Shown in pieces: positions 27,310 through 39,000 of a DNA stretch of 64,000 nucleotides. The translations under genes were made by a program, and so were the position numbers. Position 1 is the first letter of the stretch. Each line of letters begins with the position of its first letter. Origin of the DNA: Oscillospiraceae bacterium (GTDB lineage: Bacteria > Bacillota > Clostridia > Oscillospirales > Acutalibacteraceae); contig SVPW01000005.1 of assembly GCA_015065645.1 (NCBI GenBank), positions 20,678 to 84,677 of the forward strand. Direction: 5' to 3'. The notes below the pieces were generated by a model. It saw nothing but the letters and a program-made list of their open reading frames with translations, did no database searches and was not told the origin of the DNA.

Positions 27310-28788
27310 TTACTTTTTGGCATTAAAATCTGCCTGAACTGCCTTAACTTCCTTTTCAAAGTCTGCCCATGCTCTTGTCATTTCTCTGTTAACGGTAGGC
27401 TCTGCGGAAGCAATCTGAGATGTAGGATCAGTACCGCCTGTAGAAAGGGTATTGATCATAGACTTTAAGTAGCTGTAGTGAATTTCGTTGTATTCGGGAA
27501 CATACTTAAAGGGGTCACCACGGAAAGAGTTATTGATGTTATCCATAAAGTACATATCAACCTCTGTAACAGCATCAAGCTCTTCAAAGCGGGCAAGAAC
27601 CTCTTTATTAGTGGTTGCAGGGAAATACAAACGGTCATTAAGGCTGTATGCACCTTCGTTTTCCTCAGCATACATTGCAATACGAGCAAAGTTACCCTCA
27701 GGACTATAAGTTAAGAAACGAAGAAGCTGGAATGCAGCCTCAGGATTCTTTGTGGTGCTGCACATAAATGAATGGTCTGCGTGCAAGCAGATTCTTCCCT
27801 GCTCATCCTGAGGAGTAGTCCACATTTCCCAATTATAGGTTAAAGAATTATTAAGAGAAGCATATTTCCATGTACCGGAAGATTCCATAAGCACACGGCC
27901 TGTATTAAATGCGGCGTTTGCAGTATCTGCACCAAACTTCTTAGCGTAGTCTGTCTGACCGTTAGCATCCTTGGTTGAATGTAAGGTATTAGCTACAACA
28001 CCGGGAAGTGAATTAAGATTTTGCATTATCTTAACAGCCTCAAGCAATGATGCTCTGAGATTAAATGAACGCTTTTCGTTGCTGTAACCCCATTTTTCGC
28101 CAACACCTGCGAAAATACCGTTACCATAGTCGGTCCAGAAATCAAGTGTTTCTGTTCCGGAATAATCATTATTGGTAGCAGCTTTTAAAAGATCATAGTA
28201 GTCATCAAGTGTCCAATCAAGCTCAGGATGATCAAGATTAAGCTTATCAAGAATATCATTATTGATTATCATTGTTTGGAAAGTAAGCGAATTTGGAAGT
28301 GCATAAAGCTCACCACAGTAGGTATAGGTTGCAATAAGATTGGGGTCTACCTCATTAAAATGAGGATCATTCTTTACAAGCTCTGTAATGGGATATACCC
28401 AACCCTGACGAACATATATGGGCAATTTACCGGCTTCGTCAAATACAACATCCGGAAGCTCACCGGTGGATGCCTTGGTTGAAAGATAATCAGCAGCCAC
28501 ATCACTGCCTGAGAAATAATCAACCTTTAAATTTACATTTGGATAAAGCTCACGGAACTGATCAAGAACAGCCTCATAGTCGGTAGGACGGCTGGTGTTA
28601 ATAGCAACGGTAACATCACCCGAAACCTCATAATTTGCATACTGATCTTCACCCATACCCTCTACCTTGAATGAAGCAGCATCGCCTTTTTTGTTTGTGT
28701 TTGTTGTTCTCTTATCATCGCCACCGCAACCGGTTAAAGCCAGCATAACAATGCAAAGAACAAGGAATAAGCTTAAATACTTTTTCAT
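27310..28788 (-). CDS. Sugar ABC transporter substrate-binding lipoprotein
   Basis: This 492-residue family 1 binding protein has a lipobox (MLALTGCGG, Cys21) for anchoring outside the membrane. Motifs include VAINTSRPTDYEAVLDQF at the start of the mature domain, DVVFDEAGKLPIYV, AFNTGRVLMESSGTWKY and NPEAAFQLLRFL. AAGGAAG precedes the ATG, and the gene follows the 1,940-residue gene within 4 bases. It is the second binding protein of the operon. Its permeases are probably the pair at 13,326-15,124, but that is inferred from gene count. Confidence 0.9.
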   Translation of the reverse strand: MKKYLSLFLVLCIVMLALTGCGGDDKRTTNTNKKGDAASFKVEGMGEDQYANYEVSGDVTVAINTSRPTDYEAVLDQFRELYPNVNLKVDYFSGSDVAADYLSTKASTGELPDVVFDEAGKLPIYVRQGWVYPITELVKNDPHFNEVDPNLIATYTYCGELYALPNSLTFQTMIINNDILDKLNLDHPELDWTLDDYYDLLKAATNNDYSGTETLDFWTDYGNGIFAGVGEKWGYSNEKRSFNLRASLLEAVKIMQNLNSLPGVVANTLHSTKDANGQTDYAKKFGADTANAAFNTGRVLMESSGTWKYASLNNSLTYNWEMWTTPQDEQGRICLHADHSFMCSTTKNPEAAFQLLRFLTYSPEGNFARIAMYAEENEGAYSLNDRLYFPATTNKEVLARFEELDAVTEVDMYFMDNINNSFRGDPFKYVPEYNEIHYSYLKSMINTLSTGGTDPTSQIASAEPTVNREMTRAWADFEKEVKAVQADFNAKK

Positions 28789-28792
28789 AAAA

Positions 28793-31700
28793 TTACTTCC
28801 TTTCGTATTTTTTGTTTTTAATTAATATCAAACCGCTTACGGCAAGCAAACCTGCCGCAACCGCTGTTACCAATACAGCAATAACTATATTCAAGGTGCC
28901 GGTTTCAACATCCTTAACGGTGGGTGTAACAGGATTGGATTCCTTTATTACAAAGGATACTTCATCGCTATCAATATCAATACCCTCTGTAGCGTTATCG
29001 GGCAGCTTGGTAATGGCAAAATTATCAAACGATGCTGCATTACCGTTTGTCATAATAGATACAAACTCACCCAAAGCCGCATCAGGAATACGTGCCGCAT
29101 AGGTTGTTTCATAATCATCAATATAAACCCTTGCAACACCCTGAATAAAGGTAAGCTTCATGTGATGCGGTTTTGTATGATCATAACCCACAAACCTATC
29201 ACTTGTTTTTGTGGCTCTGATTCTGATACCGTCCTGATTGGGCTGTGCCATATTACCCCAATAGTTTACATAAGCTTCTCTTTCAAGATAAACCGCTGTA
29301 CCGCCCACATTGTTTTTGCTGAATTCATCACCCGAAGCACTGTAATCGGTCATAAACTTGGTTTTATCCTTGATACTGAAGCAGATCATCGGCCACATCC
29401 AGGTATTACCATCCTGTTTATAATCAACATCAATCTGCCAGTTGCCCTTTAAGGCATCATTATAGGTAAGACGAGCAACCTTTTTAACCGTTCTGTATTT
29501 AGAAGCGCCGCTTAATGCCCTGAAGTTATCATCCATACGGCGAAGCTCACCGTCAATAAGCATCCACTGCTCACGCCAATCATTGGCAGCAAGATCTGAT
29601 TTCATAACATCTTCGGTATAATAGTTTGTAAAATCAAGCAAATCGTTTTCGTGATCGAAGTAATATTTTATAGTGTTTGCGGTATTATAATCAACCTTTG
29701 CTATCTTAACTATAGCCGCTGCCGCAATACCGTTTGGATTGCGGAATTTTGCCGAAGGCATTACCGGTACGCCGCTGAATGTATATGTTCCAAGCTTACC
29801 CGAACGGTAGTTTGAAGGAGCTTTCCAATCAAGCGGTAAGCGGTATTTATAACCGTTACTATCTGTAACAACAGATTCATTTGCAAAGGAAAGAGCATCT
29901 CCCTTAGTTTTATCTATTGACTGATATCCGCAACCAAGCTCTTCGGCTGTCTGCATAGAAACTATATCAATATTCTTTGCATCATAATTTGTGATAGAAA
30001 GATTTTTGATTGCAGTGTTTGCAGAATTTTGTAGCAGATAAATGTAACCGCCCTTATAGCTTTCATCAAGCTCAGCCTGCCAAAGAGAACCGTCATCACC
30101 GTATATTCGCATAACACCATCTATAACAGAAAGTCTTATATGACACCACTCATCCGAATCCTTCCAGATTCTTTGAACCTTATCAAGATAATCTTTCATA
30201 AATCTTGTAGATGGGAATGGATTTGCAACATTAAGGCTTTCACCGTTAATGGAGCCTGTAAGGGTTATATCACCCTCACGCTCAATATAAGCCATATATC
30301 CGTTATTGGTGTAATTATCGCCTATCTTTTCAGCACCAAAGCCAAGTATTTGGAACCAACGCCATCCGCCTGTTCCGTGGCGATAATCAAGCTCAACTTC
30401 AAAATTAGTAAGCTTCTGGTTGTAATAAAGTGCCGCAACACCGTATGCACCTTTAGCTCCTCCCGAATAGCTTCCTGTTCCTGCACGGCTTATATAACCG
30501 TTTGAGGAAATACTCCAGTTATTGCCGGCAGAGGTTGGCTTCCATTCGCCTTTTTCGCTAAGCTGCTTATCGGTTTTACAATAATAGTTTGTAAAGTATG
30601 CTTCAAGCTCCTCAACAGAGTTTAGAGCAAACTTATGAACCACATCATCATCAAAGCTTCCTACCGATACACTGGCTATTACACGCTTTGAAGTATCGGA
30701 AAGCCAATAATGTGAATACTTGCCAACTGCAGTTGCGTAGAAAATGTATGTACCTTCTGCAGAGCTGTTGTAATCTGAGGATGACCACTCAACAGGACAC
30801 TGAACCTTTTTACCGTCTACCGTAATTTCCAAAGAAGAAGGTAAACCGATTTGTTCTGCTGTGGTTCCAACAGGAACTGCACGGTAAGGAATTTCACCCG
30901 TAACAGATGCGGTTTTAATTTCAGAAACCCTAATATTACGGAATTCTAACTCCTTTGTACAGCCAAGCAGATGAATATAGCCTGCCTTATAACCCTCAAG
31001 TGCTGTAGAAGCCACAGGATAATCATCCACAAAAATATAGATAATGGAATTTTTTACCGCAACCTTTACATGATGCCATGTATTAAGGTTAAGTGTTTTA
31101 TCCGTAAGGGTTTGTGAATAACCCGCAAAAGCACTTTTAGCTGTAATAAGCGGGGATGTTCCTGCTTGAAGCTTTCTTATTTGACCCTCCATTTCAATAC
31201 TGAAAAGTGAGCCGTTGCCTTCCCCGTCAAACGGTGTTTTTCCCGGTGTTTGAACACCCACACCAAAGCCTACCCATTTATGACTTTGAGTAGTACCGTT
31301 AAAGCAGTAATCAAAATCAAGCTCAAATTCATTGTACTTATCCTTAAAATACAGCAAAGCTGCAGCCTTATGACCGGATAATGTACCCTCATACTCACCT
31401 TGACCTGCTCTCTTTACTCCGCCTTTAGAGGTGACAGCCCAAAGCTTTGAAGGCTCGGCCTGTTTTAACACAGCACCCTTATCAATATTCTCATCCTTAT
31501 GAGCATAGTAAGAAATAAAGGTTTGGTCAAGCTGAGATTGTGAAAGAATATTAAATTCCTTAACAGCCGTGGTATCATAATCAGCAATGGTAACGCTTAC
31601 CCTTACAAAACGGTTGGTATCCTTTTCATAAATACCCGAACCTGTAAGATTAAGTTCACCCGTAAATATATATGTGCCTGCGGTATTGGGATCATAACCG

Positions 31701-34615
31701 TCACACTTCCACTCAACAACATCAAGCTGTTTTACGGTATCATCACCCAATGTAGCCTTAACCGACTTTGGCAATGGCAAAGCACCGATTACCGTACCGC
31801 TTTGTGCAATTATAGGCTCAATAGCATCAGTTTGCTTAATATAAGAAATTTCAGATATTGAAATGTTTTTATATTTCATTCCCGAAACATTACTCAAAAT
31901 GGAAACATAACCGCCATTATAATTTTCAAGAGCAACCTCGGTAACATCATAGTTATCAATATAAAGCTGTGCTTTATTGCCCGATACAACAAGCTTGAAA
32001 TGATGCCAGGTGTTATCGCCGTTTTCAACCAAATCCCAATAATCTTGAATTATGCCTGCACCTGAAATACGGCCTCCGCCACCGTTTCCGTAACAAGAAC
32101 GGTAGCCTTCCTTTTCTACAAAGATGCAATAACTGTTATCACTCTTATAATACTCACCCAAAGCACTTGCGCCAAAGCCTGCACTTGCCCAACGCCATGT
32201 CGATTTATCACCTGCAAAGGAATAATCGTATTCAAGCACAAAGTTTGTATAGGGGTTCTTAAAGTAAAGCGCCGCCTGACCCTTTACGCCGTTAGGACCG
32301 CCTGCAAAGTTTCCGCTTCCTGCACGGACTATAGCTTCATCCATATATCCCCAAACATTTGTAACATCGGTCTTTGTAAACTTAACGCCCGCTGTGCGGA
32401 AATCGGTTCCGTTTGGAACATAGTATGCTTCGTAACCCTCCGCCCAGGTGAGGTCTTGCTCTTTAAGCTCCGTAATGCTTACATTTTTATACTGCATTTC
32501 GGGAGAGAATGCCATTAAGTATACATAACCACTATAATCGGTAACCGCCTTTTGTACTGCAGGAATATTATCATAGCTTACGGTCATAACACCGTCTTTT
32601 ACAACTATCTTTAAATGATGCCAAGCAGACGGGGAAGCCGTTCTTACATCATTATAATAGCTTTGATTCTTATTCACACCGTAAAGATTGGTGAAATAAG
32701 ACGGAGCTAAAATTCTATCACTTTTGGTACCTGAACCGTTAGGATAATGGAAGCCTATATAACCCTCCTGCTCAATAAAGGTTAAATAGCCATCGCCATT
32801 AGCATAATGACTGCCTATTTCATCTGCACCAAAACCAACAGCCGCCCAAAGCCAGGTATTTTTATTTGAGCCGAAACGATAATCAAGCTCAATTTGAAAT
32901 GCTTCATACTTTTTATCAAAGTATAGAAGAGATTCACCGTTTCTGCCGTTTGGACCTGCTGCATATTCACCTGTACCGCTGCGGGTAAAGGTACCATCCT
33001 CCAAAGACCAGCAATCATTGAATTCTGCCTTTTTGGCGGCAACACCATCTATAAGGCGTTTACCGCTTGGCGCATAATAAACCGAAAATTTAGAGGTATC
33101 AATTTCTTTTTTAGTCTCAGTTACTTTTATATTGCGGAAAGCCGTATCCTTTGTCATAGCGGTAATATAAACATAACCGCCAAGATAACCGCTTATTTCT
33201 TCGCTAAAGGTTTTTCCGTTTATTTCCCAAGTTACTTTATTTTCGGAAATAGTGAGCGTTACTTTATTCCAACTGCCAACCCCTGCTGTGAGGTCACTGT
33301 TATAAACATCAGCAACGGCAGTTTTAAAATCAGAATTATTAGAATAATTCTTAATTAAATTACCGCCCCAATAGCTATACATTTCAACAGGCTGAAGCCT
33401 TATTGCACCACTTGATTTATCACCGTAAAGATGATTTCCTATCTTTTGTGCACCATAACCTATATAAACAGACTTTCTGCCGGTAGCACTTGTTGCCATA
33501 CTGTGGCGATATTCAAACTCCACACTAAATTCATCAAGCACCTTATTATAGTACAAAAAGCCTATCTTTTTATCACCGCTTGTACCTGTATCATTATCTC
33601 TCACAAGATTGCCCTCGGAATCTATTGAGAAAAGATAATCGGCAAGGCTTTTTACACCGCTTGTTAAATATTTTTTCTCATAATTTTCAAGGTCCTCTAT
33701 ATTTTCATCGGTTACAAGCTTACTGCTTGCCCCAATACTACTTGCAGCCTGGTCATAAAAGGCAGCCTTAAAATCCTTTTCAATATCGGTCATATCAGCA
33801 TAATAACCATCAAGATTTGTGATTGAGATATTGCGGAATCCGGTCTCACCTGTCATTGTACCAAAATAGATATAACCGCCTTCATATTTACTTGGTGTAT
33901 ATGTAGCAACAAGCTTTTCATCAACATACCAATTAGCAACGCCATCTTTAACACGAAGCTTAAAGGCATACCACTCATCACCCGTGGTATCATTTTGGCG
34001 CTTTGCAAGAGCATCGGCATAATTTACATTAGCAGATTTATACGCACTGATTACAGTGGTTGAACCGCAAAGCACATTGTGGTCGTGAGGTTGCAGAAAA
34101 ATAACGCTGTTTTTATTTGAATGTGACCACAGCTCACCCTTTCGGCTTGCACCGAAACCGATATAAACACCGTTCCAGCCTGTTTGCTTTAATTTGGTAT
34201 AGCGGTATTCAAAACTGATTTCAAATTCATTCAAAGCCTCTTTGTAATAAAGCAGGCCCGTTTTTTTATTTCCCGAAGCACTGTAATCCATATCACGGAC
34301 TAAATTGCCGTCATCATCAATGGAGTACATATAATCAGCAAGTGATGTGTAATTGCCTTTTTTGTACTTGCTTTCATAATTTTGCAAATCCTTTACCGTT
34401 TCATCCGAAATAAGAACTGATGAGGCACCTATATTTGCAGAATCCACATCATACAAATAACCTGCAAAATCCTTTTCTATCTGTGTCATCTCATTTTCAT
34501 CGGAGCCGCTTGACGAAACATTCATCAAAGGGAAAATACCATCAATCCCGATAGCTCCCAAAAGAATGCACAGGCAGGAAACTATGCTTATAAGCCTTAA
34601 CATTCTCTTTTTCAT
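28793..34615 (-). CDS. Giant surface-anchored protein with seven beta-sandwich-like modules
   Basis: This 1,940-residue protein has a signal sequence (about 1-30), seven related modules of about 200-230 residues (about 42-270, 274-500, 507-717, 724-925, 1028-1235, 1335-1545, 1658-1872), three intervening Ig-like segments with GTYxF motifs (about 932-1015, 1240-1320, 1555-1645), one transmembrane helix (1909-1932) and a basic tail. A module shows G-x-G-x-Y-x-G-G, LLYF, a (F/Y)-x-x-E-x-(D/E)-Y-R segment, W-x-(W)-GFGA, E-x-EG, WHH-(L/F)-K, GGY-(V/I)-Y and a closing KN-(V/I)-(S/T)-I. The pattern suggests a LamG/concanavalin-like fold for carbohydrate binding. No cohesin or catalytic motif is seen. 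It overlaps lacI by one base (TAATG). Confidence 0.75.
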   Translation of the reverse strand: MKKRMLRLISIVSCLCILLGAIGIDGIFPLMNVSSSGSDENEMTQIEKDFAGYLYDVDSANIGASSVLISDETVKDLQNYESKYKKGNYTSLADYMYSIDDDGNLVRDMDYSASGNKKTGLLYYKEALNEFEISFEYRYTKLKQTGWNGVYIGFGASRKGELWSHSNKNSVIFLQPHDHNVLCGSTTVISAYKSANVNYADALAKRQNDTTGDEWYAFKLRVKDGVANWYVDEKLVATYTPSKYEGGYIYFGTMTGETGFRNISITNLDGYYADMTDIEKDFKAAFYDQAASSIGASSKLVTDENIEDLENYEKKYLTSGVKSLADYLFSIDSEGNLVRDNDTGTSGDKKIGFLYYNKVLDEFSVEFEYRHSMATSATGRKSVYIGYGAQKIGNHLYGDKSSGAIRLQPVEMYSYWGGNLIKNYSNNSDFKTAVADVYNSDLTAGVGSWNKVTLTISENKVTWEINGKTFSEEISGYLGGYVYITAMTKDTAFRNIKVTETKKEIDTSKFSVYYAPSGKRLIDGVAAKKAEFNDCWSLEDGTFTRSGTGEYAAGPNGRNGESLLYFDKKYEAFQIELDYRFGSNKNTWLWAAVGFGADEIGSHYANGDGYLTFIEQEGYIGFHYPNGSGTKSDRILAPSYFTNLYGVNKNQSYYNDVRTASPSAWHHLKIVVKDGVMTVSYDNIPAVQKAVTDYSGYVYLMAFSPEMQYKNVSITELKEQDLTWAEGYEAYYVPNGTDFRTAGVKFTKTDVTNVWGYMDEAIVRAGSGNFAGGPNGVKGQAALYFKNPYTNFVLEYDYSFAGDKSTWRWASAGFGASALGEYYKSDNSYCIFVEKEGYRSCYGNGGGGRISGAGIIQDYWDLVENGDNTWHHFKLVVSGNKAQLYIDNYDVTEVALENYNGGYVSILSNVSGMKYKNISISEISYIKQTDAIEPIIAQSGTVIGALPLPKSVKATLGDDTVKQLDVVEWKCDGYDPNTAGTYIFTGELNLTGSGIYEKDTNRFVRVSVTIADYDTTAVKEFNILSQSQLDQTFISYYAHKDENIDKGAVLKQAEPSKLWAVTSKGGVKRAGQGEYEGTLSGHKAAALLYFKDKYNEFELDFDYCFNGTTQSHKWVGFGVGVQTPGKTPFDGEGNGSLFSIEMEGQIRKLQAGTSPLITAKSAFAGYSQTLTDKTLNLNTWHHVKVAVKNSIIYIFVDDYPVASTALEGYKAGYIHLLGCTKELEFRNIRVSEIKTASVTGEIPYRAVPVGTTAEQIGLPSSLEITVDGKKVQCPVEWSSSDYNSSAEGTYIFYATAVGKYSHYWLSDTSKRVIASVSVGSFDDDVVHKFALNSVEELEAYFTNYYCKTDKQLSEKGEWKPTSAGNNWSISSNGYISRAGTGSYSGGAKGAYGVAALYYNQKLTNFEVELDYRHGTGGWRWFQILGFGAEKIGDNYTNNGYMAYIEREGDITLTGSINGESLNVANPFPSTRFMKDYLDKVQRIWKDSDEWCHIRLSVIDGVMRIYGDDGSLWQAELDESYKGGYIYLLQNSANTAIKNLSITNYDAKNIDIVSMQTAEELGCGYQSIDKTKGDALSFANESVVTDSNGYKYRLPLDWKAPSNYRSGKLGTYTFSGVPVMPSAKFRNPNGIAAAAIVKIAKVDYNTANTIKYYFDHENDLLDFTNYYTEDVMKSDLAANDWREQWMLIDGELRRMDDNFRALSGASKYRTVKKVARLTYNDALKGNWQIDVDYKQDGNTWMWPMICFSIKDKTKFMTDYSASGDEFSKNNVGGTAVYLEREAYVNYWGNMAQPNQDGIRIRATKTSDRFVGYDHTKPHHMKLTFIQGVARVYIDDYETTYAARIPDAALGEFVSIMTNGNAASFDNFAITKLPDNATEGIDIDSDEVSFVIKESNPVTPTVKDVETGTLNIVIAVLVTAVAAGLLAVSGLILIKNKKYERK

Positions 34616-35622
34616 TACTCAACACCTCTCAAATTTCTTATCGTGCAGGAATTTCTTTGCACAAACTCGGTTTCAACAAATATCTTTTTACCTTTTCCAC
34701 CGTCACGAATAAGACGCATGGCCTCCTCCGCAGCCATTTTGGCAATACGGAATATCGGATTTTTTACCGTTGTTAGCCGAACGGCACTTTCGCCTATATC
34801 AAAGCAATCATCAAAGCCGGTAACACTTACATCACGTGGCACCGTGAACCCAATGGAATTAAGTGCCTTTATTACCCCCATTGCCATCTGGTCATTTGCA
34901 CAGCATACCGCATCAGGAAAATATTTCATATTGGGATACGCCTTTAAAAACTGGGCTTCGGCATAAATGGTATCAAAATTAGCCCTCATTATCATACTCG
35001 GCTCTACCGGCAGGCAGTGGCGTTTCATAGCCTCCACATAAGCTTCATAACGCTTACCGTCATTATAAAGACCGTCACCCCGCATAAAGGCTATTCTGCG
35101 GTGGCCATTTGATATTAGATGCTCCATCACATCGGTCATACCCATAACATTATCGGTCAAGACACTTGAAATAAGCTCATCCTCTATCTCACGGTCAAGA
35201 AATACCATTGGTATTCCCCTGCTTTTCAGTTTAAGTATTGTAGAATCATCAATAAGCTCACTTAAAATTATAAGTGCATCAACATTAGCATTTACAACAT
35301 CCTCCAACAGCTTGGATTCCTGTTTATCGGAAACTATAACATGCGTTCCGTATTTATACCTATGACCTATTGTTTGATGCAAGCCTTCAAGCAAAGAGTA
35401 ATAATATGCGCCCTTATAAATCCTGAATACCACACCGATATTTTTATACTGTTTGGGGCGTGCGGCATAAGTGCTTGCTGTATCAACATAGCCGATTTCT
35501 TTAGCAACCTCAATAATTCGCCTTCTGGTTTCTGTGCTGATATTTCCCGTATTGTTAAGTGCATAAGAAACCGTTGCAATGGAAACACCCGCAATTTCAG
35601 CTATTTGCTTAATCGTTGCCAC
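34615..35622 (-). CDS. LacI-family transcriptional regulator
   Basis: This 335-residue regulator has the N-terminal helix-turn-helix and hinge (MATIKQIAEIAGVSIATVSY, then ALNNTGNISTETRRRI) and a periplasmic-binding-like effector domain (VDALIILSELID, PMVFLDREIED, CCANDQMAMGVIKALNSIG, VSVTGFDD). It is the first gene of the 13-gene - strand string, so it probably controls its own operon in response to an imported sugar. The HTH places it in the LacI/GalR group. Whether it represses or activates is not visible. Confidence 0.93.
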   Translation of the reverse strand: MATIKQIAEIAGVSIATVSYALNNTGNISTETRRRIIEVAKEIGYVDTASTYAARPKQYKNIGVVFRIYKGAYYYSLLEGLHQTIGHRYKYGTHVIVSDKQESKLLEDVVNANVDALIILSELIDDSTILKLKSRGIPMVFLDREIEDELISSVLTDNVMGMTDVMEHLISNGHRRIAFMRGDGLYNDGKRYEAYVEAMKRHCLPVEPSMIMRANFDTIYAEAQFLKAYPNMKYFPDAVCCANDQMAMGVIKALNSIGFTVPRDVSVTGFDDCFDIGESAVRLTTVKNPIFRIAKMAAEEAMRLIRDGGKGKKIFVETEFVQRNSCTIRNLRGVE

Positions 35623-36059
35623 AATATCACCCCATTTATTTAAACTACTGCAATTATAACATAACCGAATTTATAATTTAATGCAAAAATAGATAAAAAT
35701 ACTACAAAATCAGCCCATTATACTTAAAACTTTAAAAATCAGATAAACCTATTGAAAAAAGCCTAAAAAAAGCATAATTATCAGCCATATAATAATAGCA
35801 CAAATACAAAGTTTTTTCAACGGTTTTTGGTCAATTTCTACAAACACCATAAATCAACCCTATAAAAAATAATCAATTTTTATAAAGTATAAGCACTTTT
35901 TAAGTTAAATTCACTTAACACATCTTTTTTATTGCCAAAAAAGATGATTTATGGTCGTTTTTTATAACAATTTAACCAAAGTGCAAGCTCACTTTTTAGA
36001 TGTGTTTAAGTTGACTTTGTTTTTTTGTCAAAATTTAACTTAAACTAAAAATCAAGAAT
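35623..36059 (-). promoter_or_regulatory. Control region of the lacI operon
   Basis: This 437-base AT-rich gap holds no gene. The 13-mer TTTAAGTTAAATT is present at 35899-35911 and, in opposite orientation, at 36032-36044. On the - strand the latter runs straight into a perfect TTGACA (36026-36031) with a weak TAAACA 17 bases on. GTTTAAGTT/AACTTAAAC arms enclose this box (36004-36045). A perfect 10-bp inverted repeat CATCTTTTTT/AAAAAAGATG (35921-35946) lies further downstream. These are candidate operators; the true start point is uncertain. Confidence 0.5.
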
Positions 36060-36085
36060 CAGACCGTTCTTTTAAGAACGGTCTG
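36060..36085 (-). terminator. Terminator of the dockerin operon
   Basis: A perfect 12-bp stem (36060-36071 with 36074-36085) lies 11 bases beyond the GH31-dockerin stop. The T-tract on the - strand is interrupted (ATTCTTGATTTTT). Confidence 0.7.
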
Positions 36086-36096
36086 ATTTTAAAGTA

Positions 36097-39000
36097 TTAT
36101 TCAATTCCAAGCAGCATTTTTCTTATAAGCAATGCATCATTTGCCGTGATTTCGCCATTAAGATCTGTATCAGAAGCGGCTTCATCAAGCATTATCTTGG
36201 TTGTTGCCAAATGCCGCTTTATACGCACAAGATCACGAACATCGGTCTTACCGTCACGGTTTGCATCATAAGGCTTATAATAATTTGCCGTTATCACCAC
36301 AGGATATTCAGGCATTACAAAGCTGTAATCACCATTAATATCCGGAGTAATAACCTGATTTATTATGCCGTTTTCGCCGTATCCCATAACGGTAACACTG
36401 TTTGCCAAAAGCTTATATCCTTGCAAAGCTTCACAGCTCACCTTCACAATAGCGCCCGCTTTTGCATTAGTTTTATCGGTTGTTATTTTTCCGCCGGTAA
36501 CAGAGTTTGAGACCGATACCTCAAAGCGGTCTTCTTCACCTATTATAGTAGAAAGGTCGGTTATTCTTATATCCTTAAAGCGGATATTATTTGTAAAGCA
36601 GTGCAGATAAACCTTTCCGCCATTATAATTTGACAGCTTATAGCTGTAAGCGCTGTCACCAAACCACAGCGTTGCGGTACCGTCTACAACACGAAGCCTG
36701 TATGTATACCATACATCATTAAGCGGATAACCGGTTTCCTTGGTGCTTTTCAGATTATAGGTTTTAACGGTGCGTTCAGCAGTTACATCACCTATTATTT
36801 TAAGTGTTCCCTCCTGCTCTACCAAGCCTAAATAACCGCTATCGTAATAGCTTTTTCCAACCCTCTCGGCACCGAAGCCTGCTGATACCCAACGCCATGA
36901 GGTGGTTGCGTAGTTATAGCAGTAAGAAAATTCAAGCTCGAAATCGGTATATTCACCATCAAGATACAGCGCCGAAGCCGCCTTTCGTGGCATTTTATTA
37001 GAAGAGCTTACATAATCGGATATCGCCTGACGCTCAATAACACCCTCATAAGGCATACACCACACATCGGATGTATTTACCTGCTTGAATACCGACTCAC
37101 CGTTTTCATCATACTCTTCAATATAATGGTCGCTGTCTGCGCTGTAGGTTATAAGGCTGTTAAGCTCAGTAACATTTAAAGGACTAATTTCGGTTATATT
37201 ATTCCTTACCAAAACGCCCTTTGAGTAAATTTCAACCGTTTCCACTGCTGATGACGGCAAGGTTATAACGGTATTTTCACCATCTACATAGAAGTTTTCA
37301 GCAGAAAGCTCTGTACCGTCCGCATTTACGGAAGTTGCCTTAAAGCCGTAAACAATAACAGTGGAGTAACCATCAGACTTATCCTTTTTAAGGGTAAATG
37401 CGGTATCACTCACCTTATCAAGCACATACTCAAAACCATTTTCTGCTGAGGTTAAAACAGTAGCCGTGTTATCAGTTTCAGGAGCTGTTACAAGAAGTGT
37501 TTTACGCTCTCCCGACTTTGTAAAGGAAAGCTCATCAGAAAGGTTAAGCGGTGTTACTGTTCCCGATTTAAGATAAACGGGAATAGTATTGGAATTGCCC
37601 TGAGATGAAACTGTAATACCGCCCGAAAGCTTTTTACCACTCCAAAAATCATACCAGGTACCATTCGGCAGTACAACATTTCTTGAAACAGCACCCTTTG
37701 TAACTATTGGGGCAACAAGCATATTATCACAGAAAACATACTCATCCTCAACAGCTATAAGTTTGTTATCACCGGGGTATGCCATAGCAAGAGTTTGAAC
37801 CATTGGAATACCTGTATTTCCGCTTTTTAAAGCACCGCTGTAGATATGGTCTATCAAAACCTCACGAACATTATAATAGTTAATAAAGTTTTGCTTAGCA
37901 TCAGCAGAATATGTCCAAGGTAGCATATCGGTAGAGGTGTTTCCGTGCTCACGCATAACGGGTGAGAACGCCGAAAACTGCACCCAACGGGTATAAAGCT
38001 CATCTGTAGGTCTGCCGTGAAGTCCTCCAATATCAGCTCCGTAAATAGAGAAGCCGCTTGCCCCGCCCGTAAGCATACCATTAAGCTGTTGGCGTATTCC
38101 ATACCATTGCGCCGCCTGGTCTCCACCGAAGGTCATAGCATACTGCCAGCTTCCTGCACTTCCCGAACGCTCAAACAGCACAAAGTCATCATCCAAAAGA
38201 GCACTCATAGCCTCATTATGAGCCTTAGCATAATAATACGAATAAAGGTTGTGCATTTCATCGCCATCCATACCGTTAAAGAAAGCGGTATCGGTGCCGA
38301 TATATTCACCCATATCAACCATATAACCACGCATACCATGTGAAACTCGTGTTGTATACAGATTTTTCACAAGAGTGCTTGAAAGCGGATTTGTAAAGTC
38401 AATATAAGCCTTATCAATAGATCCGAAATATTTAAGCGGATCATTTTTCATCATTATAAGCGGCAGATCAAGAGGATCACACATAAGATAATCATATACA
38501 TTATTATATGTGGTACTGCATCTTGACCACGAAAGCGGTTTTATGCCATAGCTTTGAAGAAGCGGGAATGTAAGGGCTGAATTGTCAATAAATTCACCCT
38601 CGCCGTAATAGGCATAAGGCATTGTTCCCATCGCCGCATAGTTATCAAGTACATTTTGAACCTTATCGGCAACAACCTGCTTTTTGGCATCTGCAGTAAG
38701 GGTCTCACCTTGGGGCAGGGCTGCCTCAGCCTCTTCTATTGCGGTATCGTAAAGACCTCTTGCACTTCCTGCCCAATAACCGAATGCCCATTTTGGCGGA
38801 ACATAGGGTTTGCCTGTAATTTGGGTATATGACTGCATATTATCGGCAGGTGTGCCGTTCCAGATATACAAATCAAATATATCACCGTTAAAATCAAAGG
38901 AATAGCTTGAAGCATTGGTATAGCCAATATCTGCTTCAGCATAATATGTGGAGTTTATAAATAATGTATAGCCGTTTGTACTGTGAAGCACCGGAACATT

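Noticed and set aside
28793..34615. Cohesin-bearing scaffoldin
   Set aside because: The repeats lack cohesin-like motifs and length; they look like glycan-binding beta-sandwiches, so the protein is not called a scaffoldin.
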